NCBI RefSeq assembly: GCF_014653945.1
Contig: NZ_BNAU01000008.1
Coordinates: forward strand, 62,001-126,000
Length of the DNA stretch: 64,000 bases
DNA from: Amycolatopsis deserti
Lineage (GTDB): Bacteria > Actinomycetota > Actinomycetes > Mycobacteriales > Pseudonocardiaceae
Direction of reading: 5' to 3'
Made by a program: the position numbers and the translations under genes. Shown here piece by piece: positions 57,507 through 64,000 of the stretch. A model generated the notes under the pieces. It worked only from the letters and a program-made list of their open reading frames with translations. It made no database searches and was not told the DNA's origin. Position 1 is the stretch's first letter. Each line of letters starts with the position of its first letter.

Positions 57507-58701
57507 CCGGCGTCGTCAGCTCGCGTGCCTTCTGGCGGGGGAGCGCGAACGCGAGCAGCAGAGCGACGCCGACCAGGACGTAGGTGGCGGCGGAGAGCTG
57601 TTCGGGGAACGTCCAGTCGCGGTGCACGACCGGGAAGTCGGTTTCCGGCAGGTTGTGGAACGGCGCCCAGACGAAGAACACCGCGGTCAGCGCGCCCCAG
57701 CCGAGCCACGCGGTGGACAGCCACGAGCGGTCCTCGGCGCGGCGGACCGTGATGCCGAGCATGACGACCAGCGCCGGGACCACCCACACGTAGTAGTGCG
57801 ACCACGAGGTGGGGGAGACGAGCAGGGCGAGTCCGGCGTTGGCCATCAGCGCCAGCGCCGGCTCGGCGCGCCGCATCGCGTTGGCGACCAGCGCCAGCAG
57901 GCCGAGCACCAGGACGAGCCACACGGCCTTTTCCGCCGCGCCGGTCAGCCCGGTGCGCACGATGACGGCCTCGATGGCCTGGTTGGTGGCGAACGCGGTG
58001 CCGCTGACCCCGCCGCCGCTGAGGCCGCCCTGGAACCAGTAGTGGATGGAGCCGCCGAAGTCCGCCACGAAGCCGATCACGGTGGCGACGCCGAACGTGA
58101 TGGCGGAGGTGATGGCCGACCGGTAGTCGCGGCGGATGAGGAAGAACAGCACGAACGCGGCCGGGGTGAGCTTGAGGGCCGCGGCCAGGCCGATGCCGAA
58201 GCCGCGCGGCCAGACGGTGCGCCCGGCCAGGCAGTCGACCGTCACCAGGGCCATCATGATGATGCTGACCTGCCCGAAGCCGAACGTCTGGCTGACCGGC
58301 TCGAGGAAGACGGTGAGCGGAAGCACGACGGAGGCGACCGCGACGCCGCCGTCCCGCCCGAGCTGCGGCCGGACGGCGCGCGCCACCAGGTAGACGGTGA
58401 CGAACATGCTGAGGCCGTTGAGGATGTACAGCGTGACCACCGAGGCGTCCCACGGCAGCATCGCCAGGGGCGACAGCAGCAGCGCCGCGAACGGCGGGTA
58501 GACGAACGGCAGTACCGCGCCGTTGGCGACCTCCGGCAGCGTGCCGTACATGTCCCGGCCGTCCCACCAGGCCTGCACGCCGTAGCGGTAGACCTCGAGG
58601 TCGATCTGGGGGCGGGTGGGCAGGTAGTGCATCATGCCCTGCACCGCGAAGAACAGCCAGACCGCACACGGCACCGGGACCAGCCAGAGGTATTTGCGCA
58701 T
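57466..58701 (-). CDS. GT87 family membrane glycosyltransferase
   Basis: 411-residue GT87/DUF2029 protein with about ten helices. IDLEVYRYGVQAWWDGRDMY (first-loop acidic motif), FVYPPFAALLLSPLAMLPWD, VSQTFGFGQVSIIMMALVTV, AALKLTPAAFVLFFLIRRDY and TSWSHYYVWVVPALV follow the same plan as the AftC-like protein at 36150. Polyprenyl-phospho-mannose or -arabinose donors are typical. Start ATG 58701 (a TTG lies one codon upstream). Its 3' end overlaps the GS-like gene by 41 bases. Confidence 0.88.
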   Translation of the reverse strand: MRKYLWLVPVPCAVWLFFAVQGMMHYLPTRPQIDLEVYRYGVQAWWDGRDMYGTLPEVANGAVLPFVYPPFAALLLSPLAMLPWDASVVTLYILNGLSMFVTVYLVARAVRPQLGRDGGVAVASVVLPLTVFLEPVSQTFGFGQVSIIMMALVTVDCLAGRTVWPRGFGIGLAAALKLTPAAFVLFFLIRRDYRSAITSAITFGVATVIGFVADFGGSIHYWFQGGLSGGGVSGTAFATNQAIEAVIVRTGLTGAAEKAVWLVLVLGLLALVANAMRRAEPALALMANAGLALLVSPTSWSHYYVWVVPALVVMLGITVRRAEDRSWLSTAWLGWGALTAVFFVWAPFHNLPETDFPVVHRDWTFPEQLSAATYVLVGVALLLAFALPRQKARELTTPVMPATRPAGAASR

Positions 58702-58707
58702 CAAGCC

Positions 58708-59721
58708 CTACTGTAGAGATTCGATAACGTGTGGTCGCGGCGTGGTACCGGTCCGCACGCGTACCCGGCCGCGCCGGTGCACCCGCCGGTACGCCGAGGG
58801 CGGCGTGCCGCACAGTTCCACGAACGCCTGCCGCAGCGTCTCGGCCGAGCTGAAGCCGCACCGCCGCGCGATGGCGGTCAGCGGCAGGTCCGTGGTCGCC
58901 AGCAGCTGGGACGCGGCCTCGGTCCGCGCCCTGCGCACGAACCGGCCCGGCGGCGTGCCCAGGTGCTCCTGGAACAGCCGCGTCAGCTGCCGCTCGCTCA
59001 ACCCCGCCCGCTCCGCCAGCGCCCGGGTCGACAAATCGCCGTCGGGGTGGCCGGTGATGTACGCCGCCAGGTCGGCGACCTGGCGGTGCTCGGGCGGCGG
59101 CGCGGCGAGGAACATGCTCACCTGCGCCTGGTTGCCCGGCCGCTGCAGGTAGGTGACCAGCCCGCGCGCCACCTCGCGCGCCAGGCTCGGCCCGTGGTCG
59201 GCCTCGACGAACGACAGCGTCAGGTCCAGCCCGCTGGTCACGCCCGCGGCGGTGTGCACGTTGCCGTCCTGGACGAACAGCGGCGCCGGGTCGATGGTGA
59301 CCTCCGGGTACTGCCGGGCCAGCAGGCCGGCCCACATCCAGTGCGTCGTCGCCCGCCGCCCGTTGAGCAGCCCCGCCGCGGCGAGCACGGACGTCCCGGT
59401 GCACACCGAGGAGACCCGCCGGGCCGTCGCGGCGACCCGGCGCACGTGCGTGGTCAGCTTGACGTCCGCCGCGGCTGTCGTGTGCCCCATCCCGCCCGCG
59501 ACGATCAGCGTGTCGACCGGTCCCCGGAGCCGGTCGAGCCGGTCCTGCGCGGCCAGGGTCAGCCCGTTCTGGCAGCGGATCGGCCGCCCGTCGAGGCTGA
59601 CCAGGCTGACCTCGTAGGCCGGCGTGGCGCCGTACCGGTTGGCGGCGTCGAGCACGTCGGCCGGGCAGGCGATGTCCAGCAGGGCGGCGTCCTCGTACCC
59701 GACGATCACCATCCGGCGCAT
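58708..59721 (-). CDS. GlxA-type transcriptional regulator (DJ-1 domain plus AraC HTH)
   Basis: 337-residue regulator: an N-terminal DJ-1/PfpI-like domain (MVIVGYEDAALLDIACPADV, TLIVAGGMGHTTAAAD, VSSVCTGTSVLAAAGLLNGR, TTHWMWAGLL) fused to an AraC DNA-binding domain with two helix-turn-helix motifs (LSERQLTRLFQEHLGTPPGR, IARRCGFSSAETLRQAFVEL). It is divergent from a free DJ-1/PfpI protein gene (59812) and is its probable regulator. The effector is unknown. Confidence 0.93.
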   Translation of the reverse strand: MRRMVIVGYEDAALLDIACPADVLDAANRYGATPAYEVSLVSLDGRPIRCQNGLTLAAQDRLDRLRGPVDTLIVAGGMGHTTAAADVKLTTHVRRVAATARRVSSVCTGTSVLAAAGLLNGRRATTHWMWAGLLARQYPEVTIDPAPLFVQDGNVHTAAGVTSGLDLTLSFVEADHGPSLAREVARGLVTYLQRPGNQAQVSMFLAAPPPEHRQVADLAAYITGHPDGDLSTRALAERAGLSERQLTRLFQEHLGTPPGRFVRRARTEAASQLLATTDLPLTAIARRCGFSSAETLRQAFVELCGTPPSAYRRVHRRGRVRVRTGTTPRPHVIESLQ

Positions 59722-59811
59722 GGCCCCAGCGTAGCCGTCCGTCCGACGAGGATCCCAGGTTTTCGGACATCTGCGGTTCGCGGGGCTGCGGCGCGCGCCA
59801 GGCTGCGGGGC

Positions 59812-60504
59812 ATGAAGACGATCGCGTTCGTGCTGTACCCCGGGCTCACGCCCCTCGATTTGATCGGCCCGCTCCAGGTCTTGGCCTCGCTGCGCAACGC
59901 CGACCCGTCGTTCGAGGCCACGGTGGTCGCGGAGACGCTGGACCCGGCGGCCTCGGACACGCCGCTTTCGCTCGTCGCGGAGCGCACCTTCGACGACGTG
60001 CCCGCGCCGTACGCCCTGGTGGTGCCTGGTGGTCAGGCAGGCACGCTCCGGGCCCTGACCAACGAGCGGTTGCTGGACTACGTCCGCTCGGCGGCCGCGC
60101 AGGCGGAGGTGACGGCGTCGGTGTGCACCGGTTCGCTGATCCTCGGCGCGGCGGGCCTGCTGAAGGGCCGCGAAGCCACCACGCACTGGTCTTTCCTGGA
60201 GGCGCTGCGCGAGTTCGACGCGACGCCGGTGAAGCGCCGCTGGGTCGACGAGGGCGCGGTGCTGACGGCGGCGGGCGTGTCCGCGGGGATCGACATGGCG
60301 CTGCACCTGGTGGCCCGCTTCACCAGCGAGGAGGTCGCGAAGGCGGTGCAGTTCGGAATCGAGTACGACCCGGAGCCGCCCTTCGGAGGCCTCGACTGGG
60401 CGGCCGCGCCGAGGCAGATGTTCGCCGGCGCGGCGGCGGCGTGGATCAAGGAGGCGTTGTCCGGCGCGCCGGACCTGGCGGCCCGGTTGGCCGCCCGCGT
60501 GTGA
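59812..60504 (+). CDS. DJ-1/PfpI family protein, isonitrile hydratase-like
   Basis: 230-residue DJ-1-superfamily protein with the strained Cys at the nucleophile elbow (VTASVCTGSLILGAAGLLKG), acidic partner in LDLIGPLQVL and TTHWSFLEAL. Closest in pattern to the isonitrile hydratase-like (InhA type) branch, but the reaction is not established by sequence. Shares fold with the N-terminal domain of the divergent GlxA regulator. Hairpin 60509-60535 follows. Confidence 0.9.
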   Translation: MKTIAFVLYPGLTPLDLIGPLQVLASLRNADPSFEATVVAETLDPAASDTPLSLVAERTFDDVPAPYALVVPGGQAGTLRALTNERLLDYVRSAAAQAEVTASVCTGSLILGAAGLLKGREATTHWSFLEALREFDATPVKRRWVDEGAVLTAAGVSAGIDMALHLVARFTSEEVAKAVQFGIEYDPEPPFGGLDWAAAPRQMFAGAAAAWIKEALSGAPDLAARLAARV

Positions 60505-60508
60505 GGGG

Positions 60509-60535
60509 TGGGGCCGTGCCTGGGGGTCGGCCCCA
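60509..60535 (+). terminator. Hairpin terminator after DJ-1 gene
   Basis: TGGGGCCG / CGGCCCCA, 8-bp stem with an 11-base loop, four bases after the TGA stop. Separates the DJ-1 gene from tRNA-Pro. Confidence 0.65.
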
Positions 60536-60632
60536 TCCGCGCAGGCCAGCGCTTTGAAGGCACCCCGCTACCGGGCTGTGTGCGGTCCGTAATAAGCTAT
60601 GCCCCGTCGCCGCCCCTCGCGGAGGCGATGGC

Positions 60633-60706
<74 letters not shown>

Positions 60707-60716
60707 CGGTCTGTGG

Positions 60717-60759
60717 AGCCCGCTGGCTCTGGGTGGAAGCCCAGGTCAGCGGGCTTTTT
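60717..60759 (+). terminator. Rho-independent terminator after tRNA-Pro
   Basis: AGCCCGCTG...CTGGG-TGGAAG-CCCAG..CAGCGGGCT followed by TTTTT. Outer stem 9 bp (60717-60725, 60747-60755), inner stem 5 bp. A classical intrinsic terminator for the tRNA transcript. Confidence 0.9.
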
Positions 60760-61127
60760 CGTATGTCCTTCACGTTCGCTCAGCCTCGTCGATTCCAAGA
60801 TCAACCGAATAACGTGCGAAACGGGACTCGGTCGAAGACCGTTGTAGGTCTTGGTTTCCTTCGCCTTGCCGTTCCCGTTGCTCTGGATGTAGGCCTGGCG
60901 GATATGAGATGACCTCGGTATTCAGGTCGACGCGGGGCCCCATCCCGCTCCACGGAGCAACAGCGGCCGGTACGAGCGAGGCAGCGCGCGCAGCCACCGC
61001 GGCGAGCACAAGTGCCTTCGCTAGGGCCTGAACTGGCATGGCTAACGGCGCCGGCATCTGGTTGGCTCCGCGGTGCCCCGGACGTCTCGCCGTGCGCGGC
61101 TCTCGTCGTGGCGGGACGCCCTCTGCG
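60760..61127. other. Gap after tRNA-Pro with possible gene remnants
   Basis: No intact gene. On the minus strand the open stretch 60688-60921 reads RQAYIQSNGNGKAKETKTYN followed by GLRPSPVSHVIRLILES, Lys-rich and unlike random GC-rich frames, but it has a stop upstream and no start. It may be the relic of a gene inserted at the tRNA. I cannot assign a family. Confidence 0.35.
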
Positions 61128-61162
61128 CGTCTTGTGGACGCGCATCGCGCGCCCACAAGACG
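61128..61162 (-). terminator. Hairpin terminator of the thiolase/SDR operon
   Basis: Arms CGTCTTGTGG / CCACAAGACG (10 bp, 61128-61137, 61153-61162) enclose a further ACGCGC/GCGCGC stem. Located 15 bases downstream of the minus-strand SDR stop. Confidence 0.8.
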
Positions 61163-61176
61163 ACGGCAGCGGTCAG

Positions 61177-61920
61177 TCAGGCAGCCGGTCGTGCGTAGAG
61201 GCTCTTTCCGCCGCACACGTACATGACCTGCCCGGTGATCGCCTTCGCCAGGGGGCCCGCGAGGAAGGCCGTGGCCCAGGCGACGTCGCGAGGCGAGCCG
61301 ATGGTGCCGGTGGGCTGGGCCCGCATGAGGCGTGCCATGACCTCGGGGGGTTCGGAGCGCAGGAGCGGGGTGTCGATCAGGCCGGGCGCGATGCAGTTGA
61401 CCCGGATGTCGTGGCGGGCGAGTTCGATGGCCAGCGCGCGGGTCGCGGACACGACCCCGCCTTTGGAGGCGGCGTAGGCGACCTGCCCGTACCAGCCGAG
61501 CCAGGCGCGGGAGGCGATGTTCACGATGCTCCCGGCCCGGTTTCCCACCATGGACCGTGCCGCGGCTCGCGCGCAGTTGACGGTGCCGGTGAGGTTGACG
61601 GCCAGGGTGCGTTGCCAGTCCTGTTCGGACAGGCGGCGAATGCCGCTGTCGACACTGATTCCAGCGTTGTTCACCAGGATGTCGACTTCGCCCGCGGTAC
61701 GAAAGAGGTCGTCGACCGCGTCGCGCGAGGTGACGTCGGCCGGGACTCCCGTGACGTCGTGTCCCTTGCCCAGCAGGGCCTTCGCGGCGTCGACGCAGCC
61801 GGTCGGCGAGATGTCGGCGATGACGACCCGCGCCCCCTGGGTGGCCAGCTCGTCGGCGATGGCGTAGCCGATGCCCTGCGCGCCGCCGGTGACGACTGCG
61901 GTCTTTCCTTCCAGCATCAT
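61177..61920 (-). CDS. Short-chain dehydrogenase/reductase
   Basis: 247-residue classical SDR: TAVVTGGAQGIGYAIADELA, acidic VVIADIS (NAD preference), ILVNNAGISVDSGIRRLSEQ, IVNIASRAWLG (Ser), YGQVAYAASKGGVV (Tyr/Lys) and APGLIDTPLL, followed by ITGQVMYVCGGKSLY. All catalytic residues are present. AGGAGG (61928-61933) precedes ATG 61920. Last gene of the DUF35/thiolase/SDR-like/SDR operon; probably acts on a hydroxyacyl-CoA or steroid-like chain, substrate unknown. Confidence 0.9.
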   Translation of the reverse strand: MMLEGKTAVVTGGAQGIGYAIADELATQGARVVIADISPTGCVDAAKALLGKGHDVTGVPADVTSRDAVDDLFRTAGEVDILVNNAGISVDSGIRRLSEQDWQRTLAVNLTGTVNCARAAARSMVGNRAGSIVNIASRAWLGWYGQVAYAASKGGVVSATRALAIELARHDIRVNCIAPGLIDTPLLRSEPPEVMARLMRAQPTGTIGSPRDVAWATAFLAGPLAKAITGQVMYVCGGKSLYARPAA

Positions 61921-61931
61921 GTTCGGCCCTC

Positions 61932-62456
61932 CTAGACCGAGAGGCTCGACAACAGGCTCGACCCGCCGCAGCAGAACAGCACCTGCCCGGTGATGTAGCG
62001 GCTGCGGGGATCGGCGAAGAAGGCAACCGTCTCCGCGATGTCCGCCGGGGTCACCGTGGTGGGCAGGAGCGGACCCGGCTCGGTGGTCCCGCCCGCGACC
62101 AGGTTGACCGTGACACCGCGGGAAGCGAGCTCGAGCGCGAGGCTGCGCACCATCGCGGCCAGGGCTCCGGCCGCCGCGGCGATTGCGGGCCGGTCGGCCC
62201 ACCCCAGCTGGTCGCGGCTGCCGATGGCCACGATCGCCGCCCCGCCGTCCGCGGCGGAGCGGAGCCGGGGAAGCAGCTCCCTGGCGAGGCGGCGCAGGTC
62301 CTCGGCCGGGTTGCCCGTCACCTTGCCGTCGAAGAGGCCGGGATCGAAGACGACGGCGTCTACTTCGGCGCCGTCGAAGTCCCAGCCGGCCGAGGTCAGC
62401 CGATCTCGGGTCGCGGCGATGGCCGCACTGTCACCGATCAGGATCGCGGTGTGCAT
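61932..62456 (-). CDS. Degenerate SDR-like protein
   Basis: 174-residue SDR-fold protein without the functional motifs: the N-terminal glycine motif is reduced to AILIGDSAAIAATRDRL, no NNAG, and the YxxxK site reads RPAIAAAAGAL. The end keeps SDR character (ELASRGVTVNLVAGGTTEPG, RYITGQVLFCCGGSSLL), similar to the CGGKSL end of the next SDR. It is probably a non-catalytic partner of that SDR. ATG 62456 overlaps the thiolase stop as TGATG. Confidence 0.85.
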   Translation of the reverse strand: MHTAILIGDSAAIAATRDRLTSAGWDFDGAEVDAVVFDPGLFDGKVTGNPAEDLRRLARELLPRLRSAADGGAAIVAIGSRDQLGWADRPAIAAAAGALAAMVRSLALELASRGVTVNLVAGGTTEPGPLLPTTVTPADIAETVAFFADPRSRYITGQVLFCCGGSSLLSSLSV

Positions 62457-63601
62457 CAGTCCTCCGCGGTGAGGATGTGGACGGAGCAAGCGCCGTTGTC
62501 GACGCCGAAGATCCCGCCGCCGGTGACGTGGGTCAACGCCACGGTCGCGCCGGGTACCTGCAGGTCGCCGGCCGAACCGGTGAGCTGCCAGTAGGCTTCG
62601 CCGATCTGGCTCACCCCGGTCGCCCCGACCGGGTGGCCGCGGGAGAGCAGCCCCCCGCTGGGACTGACGGCGACGCGGCCGTCCACGTCGAACTCTCCGT
62701 CGGCGAGCGCGCGGTGCGCCTTGCCGCGTTCGGCTATGCCCAGTGCCTCGGCATGCAGCAGTTCCGCGATGCTGAACGCGTCGTGCAGCTCAACGAGATC
62801 GAGGTCGGCGGGGGACAGGCCGGACATCTCGTAGGCGGCGCGGACGGTGCGCTCGGTGATGTCGGGCCAGGTCATGTCCCGGAAGCCGGTGTGGAACCGT
62901 CCCGATCGCACCACGCTCGCCCGTACCCGCACCAGCGGGGTCCGGAGTTCGCGGGCGAACTCCGGGCTGCACAACAATACGGCCGCGGCCCCGTCGCTGT
63001 TGGGGCAACAGTGCAGCAACCGCAGCGGGTCGGCCACCGGACGGGACTGCAGGACCTGCTCCAGAGTGACCGGGGCCTGGAAGTGCGCACGGGGGTTCTT
63101 GGCGCCATTGCGCCGGTTCTTGACCGATACGAGGCACAGGTCCTCGACCCGTGCGCCGGTCTCGTACAGGTAGCGCTGGGCGCGCATCGCGTACGTCGCG
63201 GGCATCACGACACCCTGGGCGATCTCCGCGTCCGCGGTCGTGAGCGGCAGCGCGCCGCCACCGAAGCCCGACAGGTTTTCCGTCCCGACCGCCACCGCGC
63301 AATCATGCGCACCGGAGGCGACCGCCTGCCAGGCGAGATGCACGGCGGAGGCGCCGCTGGCACAGGCGTTTTCGACGGTGAAGACCGGCGGACCGGAGAT
63401 CCCCGCCCGCTGCAGGACCCGCTGGCCGACCAGCGAGCCGCCGTACACCGATCCCACGAACCCGGCGCCGACCTGGCCGGGCGGCAGGTTCACCGACCGG
63501 AGGAGGTCGATCACGGCTTGCTCACCGAGATCCGCGGCGCCGCGGCCGAGGTGCTTGCCGAAGGGCGCGACCGCCGCCCCGGCGACGAAGACGTGCCTCA
63601 T
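62456..63601 (-). CDS. Thiolase-like lipid-transfer (SCP2-type) protein
   Basis: 381-residue SCP2-type thiolase. Candidate active residues: Cys in FTVENACASGASAVHLAWQA, His in LVELHDAFSIAELL and RGHPVGATGVSQIGEAYWQL; the second thiolase Cys is absent in the usual CxG place, where HVTGGGIFGVDNGACSVHIL stands. Such enzymes act with a DUF35 protein, as Ltp2/ChsH-type aldolases in steroid side-chain removal or PhlACB-type acyltransferases. Partner DUF35 is encoded immediately upstream, overlapping by four bases. Confidence 0.92.
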   Translation of the reverse strand: MRHVFVAGAAVAPFGKHLGRGAADLGEQAVIDLLRSVNLPPGQVGAGFVGSVYGGSLVGQRVLQRAGISGPPVFTVENACASGASAVHLAWQAVASGAHDCAVAVGTENLSGFGGGALPLTTADAEIAQGVVMPATYAMRAQRYLYETGARVEDLCLVSVKNRRNGAKNPRAHFQAPVTLEQVLQSRPVADPLRLLHCCPNSDGAAAVLLCSPEFARELRTPLVRVRASVVRSGRFHTGFRDMTWPDITERTVRAAYEMSGLSPADLDLVELHDAFSIAELLHAEALGIAERGKAHRALADGEFDVDGRVAVSPSGGLLSRGHPVGATGVSQIGEAYWQLTGSAGDLQVPGATVALTHVTGGGIFGVDNGACSVHILTAED

Positions 63602-63981
63602 CGCGAAGCCACCTCGATCAGCGGGCGCACGATGTGCGATTCCTTGCCCGACGTGATGGCGCCGACGGTGAGCTGTACCGGGGTGTCCGGCGCCAGTGCC
63701 TGCTCGCCTTCGCTGTGGCTCAGAACCCGCACCCCGTCGATGTCGACATAGGACAGCACATACGGGGTGTCGAAACCGGCCGCACCGACGCGGACCACAG
63801 TGGAGGCGTAGACGACACCGCGGTCACCGGTGACGGTCTGCGTGAGCTCGGCGGAAGCGCAGGTCGAACACACCTCCCGCGGCGGGTACCACCGTGCGGA
63901 GCAGTCGCGGCACACGGAGATGCGCAGCGCGGTCGTGTCACCGTTGCGGGCGATCCAGTCGCCCGCGATCAGATCGGTCAT
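63598..63981 (-). CDS. DUF35 zinc-ribbon/OB-fold protein
   Basis: 127-residue partner of the thiolase: N-terminal zinc ribbon with CRDCSARWYPPREVCSTCAS (two CxxC pairs) followed by an OB fold (VVYASTVVRVGAAGFDTPYV, VRVLSHSEGE). In complexes of this type the DUF35 subunit contributes to CoA binding. First complete gene of the minus-strand operon; anything further upstream lies beyond the right edge. Confidence 0.92.
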   Translation of the reverse strand: MTDLIAGDWIARNGDTTALRISVCRDCSARWYPPREVCSTCASAELTQTVTGDRGVVYASTVVRVGAAGFDTPYVLSYVDIDGVRVLSHSEGEQALAPDTPVQLTVGAITSGKESHIVRPLIEVASR

Positions 63982-64000
63982 GGTGTCCTCGGATGTGTCA

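Overview
GC content near 72%, near-universal GTG/ATG starts with many 4-base GTGA/ATGA overlaps, and a coproporphyrin-type haem branch (HemE, HemG/CgoX, HemQ) point to an actinomycete, most likely Pseudonocardiaceae and Amycolatopsis-like. This assignment rests on gene content read by eye, not on a database search. No phage, CRISPR array or intact insertion sequence is visible. One decayed IS481-type transposase, one truncated gene, a VapBC pair and a tRNA-Pro are present.

Layout. 1-2.2 kb: the 5' part of a succinate dehydrogenase cytochrome b gene, divergent from a LysR regulator. 2.3-4.2 kb: dxs. 4.3-20 kb: accessory metabolism and regulation, namely a second LysR with an NmrA-type reductase, a two-component pair, an aldo/keto reductase, a MarR-controlled luciferase-like oxidoreductase, a LacI-controlled amidase/nitrilase/membrane protein/hydrolase operon, and fadAB. 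19.9-20.7 kb: a gene-free stretch with very long hairpins. 20.7-27 kb: RNase D, a NarL-type regulator, DUF3000, hemE-hemG-hemQ. 28.1-30.9 kb: a four-gene operon with two TIGR04222-type membrane proteins, a DUF692 (MNIO) oxygenase and its partner. 31-43 kb: msrB, a Ser/Thr kinase, a VTT membrane protein, LigD-type polymerase, an AftC-like glycosyltransferase, a lipoprotein hydrolase, DNA ligase C, a RibD-like reductase, ZapE and PAP2. 43-51 kb: DUF2252, ornithine aminotransferase, VapBC, an ArsR operon, an S9 peptidase. 51.7-57.5 kb: an iron-box-controlled siderophore operon. 57.5-64 kb: a second GT87 enzyme, a GlxA regulator with a DJ-1 protein, tRNA-Pro, and a DUF35/thiolase/SDR operon running off the right edge.

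The order dxs, RNase D, DUF3000, hemE, hemG, hemQ, msrB, AftC-like, secreted hydrolase, RibD-like, ZapE follows the Mycobacterium tuberculosis Rv2682c-Rv2670c block as I remember it. Here it is opened by a large insertion of accessory genes between dxs and RNase D, and smaller ones around the MNIO operon and the kinase/LigD genes.

The most interesting systems are (1) the DUF692/TIGR04222 operon, in which a membrane protein carries a six-cysteine Gly/Ser tail that looks like a built-in RiPP substrate; (2) the siderophore operon, in which a glutamine-synthetase-fold ligase stands where a hydroxamate acyltransferase would be expected; and (3) the hairpins at 19.96-20.41 kb, with up to 26 and 23 bp of uninterrupted pairing.
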